Assembly (NCBI RefSeq): GCF_028281565.1
Contig: NZ_JANQJQ010000045.1
Location: 1-64,000 of the forward strand
Length of the DNA: 64,000 nt
Source: Seonamhaeicola sp.
GTDB taxonomy: Bacteria > Bacteroidota > Bacteroidia > Flavobacteriales > Flavobacteriaceae
Direction: 5' to 3'
In this document: piece after piece, positions 46,655 to 55,611 of the stretch
How the letters are laid out: each line of letters begins with the position of its first letter
Numbering within the stretch: the first letter of the stretch is position 1
The notes under the pieces: model-generated
The model's database searches: none
Told to the model about the DNA's origin: nothing
Seen by the model: the letters and a program-made list of their open reading frames with translations, nothing else
Translations under genes and position numbers: made by a program

Positions 46655-47869
46655 TTATGACAGCATCATTTTGGCTTTCTTAACGCCTTCAACTAAAGCG
46701 TCAATTTCTTCTTTGGTATTATAAAAGGCGAAGGAAGCTCTTATGGTACCCGGAATTTTGTAATAGTCCATTATCGGTTGAGCACAGTGATGGCCTGTAC
46801 GAACAGCAATGCCCAATTTATCTAAAATAGAACCCACGTCGTAAGGGTGAATACCATCCAGATTGAACGACAGTACCGATGTTTTATGTTTTGAAGTCCC
46901 GTAAATTTTTAAGCCTTCTATGTCTAACAGTTTTGCGGTAGCATATTCTAACAACTCACCTTCATAGGTTGCAATAGCATCAAGGCCTATGGTATTCATA
47001 TAATCGATGGCGGTCCCAAAAACAATACCTCCGGCTATGTTCGGTGTACCGGCTTCAAATTTATGAGGCAGGTCCGCGTATGTTGTTTTTTCAAAAGTAA
47101 CTTCCGCAATCATTTCACCACCGCCCTGGTATGGTGGTAGTTTATTTAACCAGGCTTCTTTTCCATAGAGCATACCAATCCCTGTGGGGCCACACATTTT
47201 ATGAGCCGAGGCTACATAAAAATCAACATCTAAAGCCTGAACATCCGGTTTTAAATGCGGGCATGCCTGAGCACCGTCAATTAAAACAGCTGCCCCTACC
47301 TGGTGCGCTTTTTCAATGATGTATTCAATCGGGTTGATGGTTCCCAGGGCATTCGAAATATGATTGACAAATACCAGTTTTGTATGTTCCGAAAGAAGTG
47401 TCTCGTATTCAGACATCACCAACTCGCCGGCATCATTCATAGGAATGACTTTAAGGGTTGCTCCGGTGCGTTCACATAGCATTTGCCAGGGCACAATGTT
47501 ACTATGGTGTTCTAAAGCTGAGACAATGATATCATCTCCCTTTTTTAAAATGGATGAAAACCCGTTAGCAATTAAGTTGATTCCATGCGTTGTACCCGAT
47601 GTAAATATGATCTCATGAGCATGTTTCGCATTAAAATGAGCCTGTATTTTTTGTCTGGACTGTTCGTAAAGGTCTGTTGCTTCCTGGCTTATAGTGTGAA
47701 CCCCTCTGTGAATGTTGGCATTGTAGTTTGAATAATAATCTACAATGGCATCAATAACTTGTTGCGGGGTCTGAGAGGTTGCCGCATTATCAAAATACAC
47801 TAAAGGTTTGCCATTAACTTTACGTGAAAGAATGGGGAAATCTTTTCTTATGTCATCTACGTTTAACAT
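46655..47869 (-). CDS. sufS: Cysteine desulfurase SufS
   Basis: 404 aa PLP enzyme that takes sulfur from cysteine and passes it to SufE as persulfide. Group II NifS/SufS features: PLP-binding ALEHHSN (His), DGAQACPH, the lysine in ASAHKMCGPTGIG (about 225), and the active Cys in RTGHHCAQP (about 362). The gap to the upstream sufD carries repeat copy B. Confidence 0.97.
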   Translation of the reverse strand: MLNVDDIRKDFPILSRKVNGKPLVYFDNAATSQTPQQVIDAIVDYYSNYNANIHRGVHTISQEATDLYEQSRQKIQAHFNAKHAHEIIFTSGTTHGINLIANGFSSILKKGDDIIVSALEHHSNIVPWQMLCERTGATLKVIPMNDAGELVMSEYETLLSEHTKLVFVNHISNALGTINPIEYIIEKAHQVGAAVLIDGAQACPHLKPDVQALDVDFYVASAHKMCGPTGIGMLYGKEAWLNKLPPYQGGGEMIAEVTFEKTTYADLPHKFEAGTPNIAGGIVFGTAIDYMNTIGLDAIATYEGELLEYATAKLLDIEGLKIYGTSKHKTSVLSFNLDGIHPYDVGSILDKLGIAVRTGHHCAQPIMDYYKIPGTIRASFAFYNTKEEIDALVEGVKKAKMMLS

Positions 47870-47876
47870 GTTTGTT

Positions 47877-48000
47877 TTTTAGCCCCGATAGTAGCGGCAT
47901 CCTTTTGTGCTGGATTCCTGCCTTCGCAGGAATGACAAAATAAAAGATACTGTCCTTCGACTAAGCTCAGGATAAACTCCTAGCGGGAAATAGCTTCTAA
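47877..48000 (-). repeat. Composite intergenic repeat of about 120 bp, copy B
   Basis: On the minus strand it aligns end to end with copy A at 22792. Order: GAGTTTATCCTGAG, GTATCTTTTAT, the ATTCCTGC/GCAGGAAT hairpin (47914-47933), CACAAAAGGATGCC, CTATCGGGG. It fills nearly all of the sufD-sufS gap, in the middle of the cluster. Confidence 0.85.
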
Positions 48001-48005
48001 AAAAA

Positions 48006-49319
48006 TTATAGATCGAAACCAATATCGACGCCTAACTGATTTGCGATAATTTTGGTGATGCGACGCTTAAGTTCCGGGATTTTAACAGAGCTTAAAACGT
48101 TATTACTAAAGGCATACATCAATAATGCTTTGGCTTCTTTTTCCGGGATACCACGGGTACGCATATAGAATAAAGCACTTTCGTCTAACTGCCCTACCGT
48201 ACAACCATGCGAGCATTTTACATCATCCGCAAAAATCTCTAACTGTGGCTTGGTGTTGATAGTTGCTTTATCGCTAACCAAAATATTGTTGTTTGCCTGA
48301 AATGCATTGGTTTTTTGAGCTTCTTTTTCCACGACTACTTTTCCGTTGAAAACACCGGTGGCATTATCGGCGAAAATGCCTTTATAATCCTGGTGGCTTT
48401 CACAATTTGGCTCAATGTGATGTACCAAAGTATTATGGTCTACGTGTTGTTTGTTACCTATAATAGTAACACCTTTTAATGTGGAATCTATACGCTGACC
48501 TTCCTGATAAAAATTAAGATTGTTACGTGTTAGTTTACCACCAAATGAAAAGGTGTGAACTGAAGCTATGCTTTCCCGCTTTTGCTTAATAAAAGTGTTG
48601 TCTATTAATGAAGCATTATCACCGTCATTTTGGATCTTATAGTAATCTATGATAGCGCGCTTTTTAGCAAACATTTCAGTAACACTGTTGGTAAGCACCG
48701 GATTACCGGTTAAACTCTGGTGGCGTTCAATAATTTGTACATGCGAGTTCTCTTCAACAACAATTAAATTGCGCGGTTGCAACATGGTTGCCGACTCATC
48801 ACCTGTTGAAAAATGGATAATTTGAATGGGCTTTTCTATCACTTTTCCTTTTGGAATGTAGACATAGGCCCCTTCTTTAGAAAATGCCGTATTTAATGAT
48901 GATAAACTATCGTCTGTGGCGGCTTTATTAAAATAGTTTTCTATGACCAAACGGTATTTCGGCTTGGTCAAGGCCGCAGACATTAAACAAACATCTAAAC
49001 CGTCATGTGTAGTTGCTGAAAGATGCGATGAATACTTGCCATCTATAAATACTATCTTATAAGAGTCAATCTCATGGATGAAGTATTTTTTAACGTCTCT
49101 ATATTCTAAAGCATTTTCCTGTTTTGGGAATACGCTGTAATCTTCTTTTAATAATCTGTTTAAAGATGTGTATTTCCAGGCTTCATCCTTTTTTGTCGGG
49201 AAGCCTTTTTCTTCAAAGGTTTTTATAGCATCGTTCCTAACATTGTTGACATACGAATCTATTTCGGCCTGGTTCTCGAATACTAAAAACGACGATAATA
49301 ATTTTTCTTTTAAATCCAT
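48006..49319 (-). CDS. sufD: Fe-S scaffold subunit SufD
   Basis: 437 aa beta-helix protein of the SufBC2D scaffold. Family blocks: KKDEAWKYTSLNRLL, YVYIPKGKVIEKPI, the beta-helix with HNTLVHHIEPNCES, ADNATGVFNGKVVVEKEAQKT, and the C-terminal CSHGCTVGQLDE and RGIPEKEAKALL. Works with SufB and SufC to build [Fe-S] clusters in the cytoplasm. Confidence 0.97.
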   Translation of the reverse strand: MDLKEKLLSSFLVFENQAEIDSYVNNVRNDAIKTFEEKGFPTKKDEAWKYTSLNRLLKEDYSVFPKQENALEYRDVKKYFIHEIDSYKIVFIDGKYSSHLSATTHDGLDVCLMSAALTKPKYRLVIENYFNKAATDDSLSSLNTAFSKEGAYVYIPKGKVIEKPIQIIHFSTGDESATMLQPRNLIVVEENSHVQIIERHQSLTGNPVLTNSVTEMFAKKRAIIDYYKIQNDGDNASLIDNTFIKQKRESIASVHTFSFGGKLTRNNLNFYQEGQRIDSTLKGVTIIGNKQHVDHNTLVHHIEPNCESHQDYKGIFADNATGVFNGKVVVEKEAQKTNAFQANNNILVSDKATINTKPQLEIFADDVKCSHGCTVGQLDESALFYMRTRGIPEKEAKALLMYAFSNNVLSSVKIPELKRRITKIIANQLGVDIGFDL

Positions 49320-49325
49320 TTTACT

Positions 49326-49398
49326 CAGTTTTCAGTCGCGGTTTTCAGTTTTCAGTCTGTTGGACCGGTCACTGAGTACTGCAAACTGGTTACTGGCG
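49326..49398. repeat. Degenerate CAGT/ACTG short-repeat tract between sufC and sufD
   Basis: On the minus strand, ACTGAAAACTG-like units recur (GCAGTACTCAGTGACCGG, then ACTGAAAACTGAAAACCG and ACTGAAAACTGAG) just before the sufD start. The units are imperfect. Confidence 0.5.
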
Positions 49399-50151
49399 CT
49401 ATGCGCCGACTTCGTCTTTAATCCAATCGTATCCTTTTGCTTCAAGTTCATGTGCCAACTCTTTGCTGCCGGATTTTACAATCTTGCCATCATGTAAAAC
49501 ATGTACAAAATCCGGTACGATATAATCTAATAACCTTTGGTAATGTGTAATTACAATGACGGCGTTATTCTCACCTTTTAGTTTGTTTACACCATTAGCC
49601 ACAATACGAAGCGCATCAATATCCAACCCGGAATCCGTCTCATCAAGTATGGCTAATTTAGGATCCAGCATAGCCATTTGGAAGATCTCGTTACGCTTCT
49701 TTTCGCCACCGGAAAACCCTTCATTTAGTGAACGTGATAAAAACTTTCTGTCTATTTCCAGAAGATCTGATTTTTCACGAATTAGTTTAAGCATGTCTTT
49801 GGCGGGCATATCTTCCAATCCTTGTGCTTTCCTGGTTTCGTTAATAGCTGTTTTGATAAAGTTTGTTACCGAAACACCGGGAATTTCCACCGGATATTGA
49901 AACGACATAAAAATCCCTTTATGCGCACGTTCCTCTGCGGCTAGCTCATCAATATCTTCACCTTCAAAAATGATATTGCCTTCAGAAACTTCGTATTCTT
50001 CTTTTCCGGCAATAACCGATGACAAAGTACTTTTCCCGGAACCATTTGGCCCCATAATAGCATGAACTTCTCCCGGTTTTACCTCCAGGTTAATACCTTT
50101 TAAAATACTTTTATCTTCAACACCTGCGTGTAGGTTTTCTATCTTTAACAT
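49399..50151 (-). CDS. sufC: Fe-S assembly ATPase SufC
   Basis: 250 aa ABC-type ATPase. Walker A GPNGSGKST (about 34-42), SufC-type signature FSGGEKKRNE, and Walker B/D-loop LAILDETDSGLDIDAL. It drives shape changes in the SufBD scaffold. A small lipoprotein gene separates it from sufB, with only a 2-base gap. Confidence 0.97.
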   Translation of the reverse strand: MLKIENLHAGVEDKSILKGINLEVKPGEVHAIMGPNGSGKSTLSSVIAGKEEYEVSEGNIIFEGEDIDELAAEERAHKGIFMSFQYPVEIPGVSVTNFIKTAINETRKAQGLEDMPAKDMLKLIREKSDLLEIDRKFLSRSLNEGFSGGEKKRNEIFQMAMLDPKLAILDETDSGLDIDALRIVANGVNKLKGENNAVIVITHYQRLLDYIVPDFVHVLHDGKIVKSGSKELAHELEAKGYDWIKDEVGA

Positions 50152-50153
50152 AG

Positions 50154-50507
50154 TTATTGACTTAGTTTTATAACATTATTATAGTCTTCGTTGGGAAGTG
50201 CCTCTACATCAAGAATTTCAGTAATCTCAATTTTGTTTTCCCAAAGAATGGTTTCGTGTTTTTCGTTATTTACCGTTCCCCTTATTTCAACTTTAACCAT
50301 ATCGGTCGGTTGTTTTTTAAAAGGTTCGGCTTGTTTATTTAATTTATGAACTTGTTTATTGATAATGACTCCGTAAATAATACTGTCGGTTTGCAAAACA
50401 GCGGCATCACCATGGAATACGTAATCGCCTTTTAAAATGGCTCCTTCTTTTTTACAGCTCGCAAAGACTAAAAGACCTATTATTAGTAGAAAGACTGTTC
50501 TTTTCAT
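50154..50507 (-). CDS. Small lipoprotein of unknown function between sufB and sufC
   Basis: 117 aa; lipobox LVFASC (Cys 18) followed by KKEG. The mature part, of about 100 residues, is beta-rich, with DYVFHGDAAVLQTDSIIYGV and VEIRGTVNNEKHETILWENK followed by EITEIL, vaguely like an OB-type or NlpE-like strand set; I do not recognise the family with certainty. It is tightly packed (9 bases after sufB, 2 before sufC), so it is co-transcribed with the Fe-S scaffold genes, yet it would be exported. Confidence 0.8.
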   Translation of the reverse strand: MKRTVFLLIIGLLVFASCKKEGAILKGDYVFHGDAAVLQTDSIIYGVIINKQVHKLNKQAEPFKKQPTDMVKVEIRGTVNNEKHETILWENKIEITEILDVEALPNEDYNNVIKLSQ

Positions 50508-50516
50508 AAATATGAT

Positions 50517-51965
50517 TTATCCGACACTGCCTTCCAGGCTTATTTCTAATAATTTTTGAGCTTCTACCGCAAATTCCATTGGTAACTTATTCAGAACTTC
50601 TTTGCTGAAACCATTCACGATCAAAGCGATAGCTTTTTCCGTGTCAATACCTCTTTGGTTACAATAGAATATTTGGTCTTCACCAATTTTACTGGTGGTT
50701 GCTTCATGTTCTATTTGAGCGGTTTGATTTTTGGTTTCTATATAAGGAAAAGTATGCGCACCACATTCATTGCCCATTAGTAAACTGTCACATTGTGAAA
50801 AGTTACGGGCATTTTCTGCTCTTGAATTTATTTGCACTAATCCGCGATACGAGTTTTGTGATTTTCCGGCAGAAATACCTTTTGAAATAATAGTCGATTT
50901 CGTGTTCTTCCCTAAATGGATCATTTTGGTTCCGGTATCGGCCTGTTGGTAATTGTTTGTTACCGCTATGGAGTAAAACTCACCAACCGAATTATTGCCT
51001 TTTAATACACATGATGGATATTTCCAGGTAATGGCACTGCCTGTTTCAACCTGCGTCCAGGAAATTTTAGCATTGGTTTCGCATAACCCTCTTTTGGTTA
51101 CGAAATTGTAAACGCCTCCTTTACCTTCTGCATTTCCAGGGAACCAGTTTTGAACCGTTGAGTATTTGATTTCGGCATCATCAAGCGCAATCAATTCAAC
51201 CACAGCGGCATGTAACTGATTCTCATCCCTGCTAGGTGCTGTACAGCCTTCAAGATAACTTACATAACTGCCCTCATCAGCAATCACCAAAGTTCTTTCA
51301 AACTGACCGGTTCCGGCTTGATTAATTCTGAAGTATGTTGAAAGTTCCATTGGGCATTTAACGCCTTTAGGGATATAGCAGAAACTACCGTCACTAAAAA
51401 CAGCGCTATTTAAAGCTGCATAGAAATTGTCTCTTTGAGGGACAACGGTACCTATATATTTTTTTACAAGCTCCGGATGCTCTTTAATAGCTTCCGAAAT
51501 ACTCATAAAGATAATGCCTTGTTCTGCCAAGGTTTCTTTAAAAGTTGTAGCGACCGAAACAGAATCAACTACCACATCCATAGCAACACCCGCAAGTTTC
51601 TTTTGCTCATCTAAGGAAATACCAAGTTTGTCAAAAGTTGCCAGTAATTCCGGATCCACTTCATCTAAACTATCATATTTAGGTTTGCTATTCGGGGCCG
51701 AGTAATATGAAATGTCCTGAAAATCGGGTTTTTCATAGGTTACATTGGCCCATTCAGGTTCTTCCATATCCTTCCAAATACGGAAAGCCTCTAAGCGCCA
51801 TTCGGTCATCCATTCCGGTTCTTCCTTCTTTTGAGAAATGGCACGAACGATATCTTCGTTCAAACCTTTTGGGAAAGTTTCCGACTCTATATCTGTATAA
51901 AAACCGTATTCGTATTCTTTGGTTTTTAGTTCTTCTCTTAAATCGTCTTCGGTATATTTCGACAT
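50517..51965 (-). CDS. sufB: Fe-S scaffold subunit SufB
   Basis: 482 aa, the core scaffold subunit. Blocks: [59 protein letters not shown] with the conserved Cys, [17 protein letters not shown], and [16 protein letters not shown]. Builds the cluster with SufC and SufD. sufA lies 16 bases upstream. Confidence 0.98.
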   Translation of the reverse strand: MSKYTEDDLREELKTKEYEYGFYTDIESETFPKGLNEDIVRAISQKKEEPEWMTEWRLEAFRIWKDMEEPEWANVTYEKPDFQDISYYSAPNSKPKYDSLDEVDPELLATFDKLGISLDEQKKLAGVAMDVVVDSVSVATTFKETLAEQGIIFMSISEAIKEHPELVKKYIGTVVPQRDNFYAALNSAVFSDGSFCYIPKGVKCPMELSTYFRINQAGTGQFERTLVIADEGSYVSYLEGCTAPSRDENQLHAAVVELIALDDAEIKYSTVQNWFPGNAEGKGGVYNFVTKRGLCETNAKISWTQVETGSAITWKYPSCVLKGNNSVGEFYSIAVTNNYQQADTGTKMIHLGKNTKSTIISKGISAGKSQNSYRGLVQINSRAENARNFSQCDSLLMGNECGAHTFPYIETKNQTAQIEHEATTSKIGEDQIFYCNQRGIDTEKAIALIVNGFSKEVLNKLPMEFAVEAQKLLEISLEGSVG

Positions 51966-51981
51966 AATGCTCTCTTAAAAT

Positions 51982-52311
51982 TTAAAGTGAAAACGATTCG
52001 CCACAACCGCAAGTCCTGTTGGCATTAGGGTTATTAAATACAAACCCGGTTCCGTTTAATCCGCCGGAATATTCCAAAGTCGTCCCTATTAAGTATAAAA
52101 AGCTTTTTTTATCTACAATGATTTTCACACCGTTGTCCTCAAAAAGTTTATCGCCATCCTGCTGTTCCTTATCAAATTTTAAATCATACGATAACCCGGA
52201 GCAACCACCGCTTTTTACACCAACTCGAATAAAATCCGTAGCAGCATTATAACCGTCTTCGGTCATAAGCTCTATTACTTTTTTCTTTGCTGTTTCTGAA
52301 ACTTTGATCAT
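51982..52311 (-). CDS. sufA: Iron-sulfur carrier/assembly accessory protein SufA (IscA/HesB type)
   Basis: 109 aa from the ATG at 52311; a longer in-frame start at 52353 is less typical. The three conserved cysteines are in SGGCSGL and NRTCGCGESF. It transfers assembled clusters to target proteins. It is the first gene of the minus-strand suf run (A, B, lipoprotein, C, D, S, META, E, DUF59), so the main suf promoter should lie at about 52312-52415. Confidence 0.95.
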   Translation of the reverse strand: MIKVSETAKKKVIELMTEDGYNAATDFIRVGVKSGGCSGLSYDLKFDKEQQDGDKLFEDNGVKIIVDKKSFLYLIGTTLEYSGGLNGTGFVFNNPNANRTCGCGESFSL

Positions 52312-52415
52312 AACTTTAATTAGATTCACTCTAAATAGAGCACAAATATACAATATAAGTCATGGATTACAACACAACCTAACATTATATTAATATATGG
52401 TTTTATAGTTTTTAG

Positions 52416-53483
52416 TTATTGGTTTTTAAAAGCAGGATTATTGATAAATTCATAATCAGAAAGTGCTAAAAGAAAAGCCTTTAAATCTGCCTTGTCCTGT
52501 GGGCTTAATTGAACACCACCCTGAGCTACTTTTTTCATCAGCGGATCTATGGTAGGTGAATCTTGAAGGCCTTCACTATAATGGTCAATCACGTCATCTA
52601 AAGTGGCGAATCTGCCATCGTGCATATAAGGTGCGGTAAAGGCTAAATTTCTAAGGGAAGGCGATTTGAATTTGCCATTATCTGCCGGGTCTCCGCTAAC
52701 CTCGCCTAAACCTAAATCTGTAATAATAGCATCCAAACCGTTATTGTGGAAAAGGTTGTCTGTCCACAATGGATTGTTTTCACTACCATGACAATGAAAA
52801 CAATCCCCTCTGTTTTCATCCATAAACACATTAAAGCCATTAAGTTCCTGAGGTGTTAAAGAAGTTTCACCTAAGAGATATTTATCAAACTTTGAATTTG
52901 ATGAAATTAAAGTGCGCTCAAATTGTGCTATAGCTTTGGTAACTAAAGAGGAATCTATTTTTGAGGTTCCAAATGCTTGATTGAAAAGGGTTGGATATTC
53001 TGAATGATCTTGCAGTTTTTGCTCCACTTCCGGCCACGTACTTGCCATTTCTATTGGGTCTGTTACCGGATTAAAAGCCTGGTGTTCCAAACTAAAAGCC
53101 CGGCCATCCCAAAAAAATGCTTCATCATAATTCCAGGCCAGATTAAATAAGGGCATCGAGTTTCGGGTTCCCAGCGTTCCGTTAATGCCATCACTAAACC
53201 TATCCGGGTCTGTAAAGGCATTTTCTGGCTTATGGCAATCGGCGCAAGCTTGGGAGTTATCTGCTGATAAAATAGGATCGAAAAATAATTTTTTCCCCAA
53301 GGCAATGCCTTCAACAGTTTGCGGATTATCAAAAGGGATAACCGGGTTTATGATTTTGTCTCCAAACAATTGAGGTATTTGTAGCGCACTTGGGGTTGGG
53401 CTGTAAGTATCTACCTTTTCATTTGTACAAGAAAAACATATGAAAAACAAAAAAGCGCAATTATGTAATACCCTCTTTTTCAA
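52416..53483 (-). CDS. Di-haem cytochrome c peroxidase / MauG-MbnH-like lipoprotein
   Basis: 355 aa, lipobox CFSC (Cys 19). Two c-type haem sites: CADCH (80-84) and CFHCH (228-232). Family blocks: GKKLFFDPILSADNS, ACADCHKPENAFTD, GTRNSMPLFN, WDGRAFSLEHQA and APYMHDGRFATLDDVI. Bacterial di-haem peroxidases reduce H2O2, while MauG and MbnH oxidise residues of a partner protein. The gene 2 bases upstream is MbnP-like, which favours the MbnH reading. The start is TTG, only 2 bases after the previous stop, and no ATG is available. It is the last of four adjacent lipoprotein genes. Confidence 0.9.
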   Translation of the reverse strand: MKKRVLHNCAFLFFICFSCTNEKVDTYSPTPSALQIPQLFGDKIINPVIPFDNPQTVEGIALGKKLFFDPILSADNSQACADCHKPENAFTDPDRFSDGINGTLGTRNSMPLFNLAWNYDEAFFWDGRAFSLEHQAFNPVTDPIEMASTWPEVEQKLQDHSEYPTLFNQAFGTSKIDSSLVTKAIAQFERTLISSNSKFDKYLLGETSLTPQELNGFNVFMDENRGDCFHCHGSENNPLWTDNLFHNNGLDAIITDLGLGEVSGDPADNGKFKSPSLRNLAFTAPYMHDGRFATLDDVIDHYSEGLQDSPTIDPLMKKVAQGGVQLSPQDKADLKAFLLALSDYEFINNPAFKNQ

Positions 53484-53485
53484 TT

Positions 53486-54250
53486 TTATTGATCTACAGA
53501 TTTTAAACTAAATACATTTTGTCCGTTGTCATACATCATAATTTGAGCTGCCGAATTGGGCATGAGCATCTGGTTTAAAACATTCAAATCCCAGGTATGT
53601 GGAGTTTTAAACCATTGGGCAATGTTCATTTCAATATTGAAAACGGCATTATTGGAAATAGTGACACTTCCCAAATTAACTTCAAAAAAAGTGTCTTGCG
53701 GAAAGGTTGGGTTTGCTCCGGGATTATCGGCTGCCCTGATGGCATGATAATTATATCCTTGTTCCATGTTAGAGCTGTTTAAGAACTTACCATCTAATTG
53801 CATATAGTGATAACCCCCACCTAACATTGCCGGCACATTCCACGAAACCGTATTTAAATCCGGGTAAACCCCATCAAGATTTTTTTCGTTTTTAAATCCG
53901 AAAATAAAAGACACCTTGGAATAGGTCCCTTCAGAAATAGTTGCGGTTGGCGAGAAAATAAGGTTTTGGTTATTAGTGACATCAACTAGGTTATAAGCTT
54001 CGATAATGATAGTTTCTCCATTTGACTTTTCAAGTTTAATATCTGAAATTAAATAACGTAAACGTTCTATGCTTAATTGGTCTCCTTCGGCATTGGTGAA
54101 TTTGATAGTGTTAAAATCCGCATTGGTTACCGGTGTTCCGTCCCAATTATGGCTGAAATTCAGGGAAAAGCTAACAGTGTTATTGTCATCATCGGAACTA
54201 CATGATAACAATGAAAATAGAATGAATATTATTGAGGCGATTTTATTCAT
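53486..54250 (-). CDS. MbnP-family copper-binding-type lipoprotein
   Basis: 254 aa, lipobox SLLSC (Cys 17). I recognise the MbnP family from the pattern F-x-L-x-F-x-H-x-W-x-G, LSIERLRYLISDIKL, YNLVDV, VSFIFG, GGGYHYMQLDGKF and YNYHAIR. MbnP proteins are periplasmic partners of the di-haem enzyme MbnH; in methanotrophs a Trp of MbnP is oxidised by MbnH, giving a copper site. Here Trp occurs at 36, 137, 213 and 220, and His at 34, 148, 169 and 218, so candidate modification and ligand residues exist. It sits 2 bases upstream of the MbnH-like gene. Confidence 0.87.
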   Translation of the reverse strand: MNKIASIIFILFSLLSCSSDDDNNTVSFSLNFSHNWDGTPVTNADFNTIKFTNAEGDQLSIERLRYLISDIKLEKSNGETIIIEAYNLVDVTNNQNLIFSPTATISEGTYSKVSFIFGFKNEKNLDGVYPDLNTVSWNVPAMLGGGYHYMQLDGKFLNSSNMEQGYNYHAIRAADNPGANPTFPQDTFFEVNLGSVTISNNAVFNIEMNIAQWFKTPHTWDLNVLNQMLMPNSAAQIMMYDNGQNVFSLKSVDQ

Positions 54251-54255
54251 ATTGA

Positions 54256-55602
54256 TTATTTTATTTTAAAAATTAAAAGATCGGAAAAACCTTTGTTTTC
54301 AGGGACATCTATATCAGAACTACCGGATTCGCCAACTATAATAACGGAGTTGTCACTTAGTGCTAAAGCATCATATGCCAGGTCTACGCCCGAACCTCCG
54401 ATGCTTTTTTGCCACGCCATATTACCATTGCTATCAATTTTTATAACCCAGGCATCATTTTGCCCATTGTTATTAATATCAGCATTGGCACTTCTTGAAC
54501 TTCCACAGATGATAAAACCGCCATCTTGTGTTTTGGTGATGGAACGTGCTGCATCAAAACTGCTGCCTCCAAAGGCTTTTTCCCAAATTAGATCTCCGCT
54601 TGGAGACATCTTAAAGACCCAAAAATCTGCAGCTCCATTATTAAAAGAAACATCTAGATCACTACTTCTGGTATCACCTATGATAAGATAGTTGCCGTCA
54701 TTGGTTTTTGTAATGCCCCGGGCTTCATCAATTTCGGTACCGCCAAATGATTTTTCCCAAAGTAAGGTTCCGGTGTCTGAAATTTTAACCACCCAAAAAT
54801 CGTAAGAGCCCTTATTGGCTTTTATATCTGTGTCATCACTATCTGAGGACCCAACAAGTATATAACCGTTATCAGCGGTTTGAATAACATCGTAAGGCGT
54901 ATCTGTAAAAGTGCCTCCGTAATATCTACTCCATTCCAGGGCTCCGGAAACATTTAGTTTTACAGCCCAATAATCGCCTCCGGCATGTTTCTTTGTTGAT
55001 GCTTTGGAGTTGCCTTGTCCACCTGATGCCGATACATCTAAAACACCGGTTATCAGAAAACCGCCATCATTGGTTTGAATAATAGTATGGCCGGTATCAG
55101 TTCCTGAAAAACCAAATGATTTTTCCCAAGAAATGTCACCCGAACTATCTAACCTGACCACCCAAAAATCGTTTAACCCATTATTAGTTGTAACATCACC
55201 GTCATTACTTTTGCTATAACCTAAAACGGCGTAACCACCGTCCGTTGTTTGAATGATATCATGGCCCCTGTCGTCACCACTTCCACCATAAGTCTTTTGC
55301 CATTCAAGTGTACTATTTTGGTTATACTTCAATAACCAGCAATCAAAAGATGTATCGGTTTTGTTTGTAATATCACCATCATTACTTTGAGTATATCCTA
55401 AGACGGCATAACCGCCATCTGAAGTTTGTATAATAGAACGGGCACTTTCGTTTTTTGTACCTCCAAGCGTTTTTACAAAATCTACTTCTTTTTGAATAGG
55501 AGTAGGCGTTTTTGGATTATCGTCTTTAGAACAATTGAAAGTGACTAAAACTGAAGAAAATATGCAGATAAGAAGGCGATATTTTTGTGAACGTCCTGAC
55601 AT
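54256..55602 (-). CDS. Seven-repeat beta-propeller-like lipoprotein
   Basis: 448 aa; lipobox VTFNC (Cys 24). The body is seven repeats of about 54 residues, each starting G-G-(S/T)-x(3)-D-x-(A/G/P) then I-I-Q-T-x-D-G-G-(Y/F)-x-(V/I)-x-G and ending D-x-W-(V/L)-(V/F)-K-(I/L)-x(3)-G-x-(L/I)-x-W-(E/Q)-K. Seven units suggest a closed seven-bladed propeller displayed at the cell surface. Catalytic residues are not evident. Second of the four genes, 9 bases after the choice-of-anchor B gene and 5 before the MbnP gene. Its partner or ligand is unknown. Confidence 0.85.
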   Translation of the reverse strand: MSGRSQKYRLLICIFSSVLVTFNCSKDDNPKTPTPIQKEVDFVKTLGGTKNESARSIIQTSDGGYAVLGYTQSNDGDITNKTDTSFDCWLLKYNQNSTLEWQKTYGGSGDDRGHDIIQTTDGGYAVLGYSKSNDGDVTTNNGLNDFWVVRLDSSGDISWEKSFGFSGTDTGHTIIQTNDGGFLITGVLDVSASGGQGNSKASTKKHAGGDYWAVKLNVSGALEWSRYYGGTFTDTPYDVIQTADNGYILVGSSDSDDTDIKANKGSYDFWVVKISDTGTLLWEKSFGGTEIDEARGITKTNDGNYLIIGDTRSSDLDVSFNNGAADFWVFKMSPSGDLIWEKAFGGSSFDAARSITKTQDGGFIICGSSRSANADINNNGQNDAWVIKIDSNGNMAWQKSIGGSGVDLAYDALALSDNSVIIVGESGSSDIDVPENKGFSDLLIFKIK

Positions 55603-55611
55603 AATAAAGCA

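Noticed and set aside
49556..49900. Open frame of 114 codons antisense to sufC
   Set aside because: Ser/Phe-rich shadow of a strongly conserved ATPase gene.
52416..53483. Di-haem protein read as an ordinary cytochrome c peroxidase only
   Set aside because: Sequence alone cannot exclude it, but the MbnP-like gene two bases upstream makes the MbnH-like reading more likely; kept as the leading alternative.
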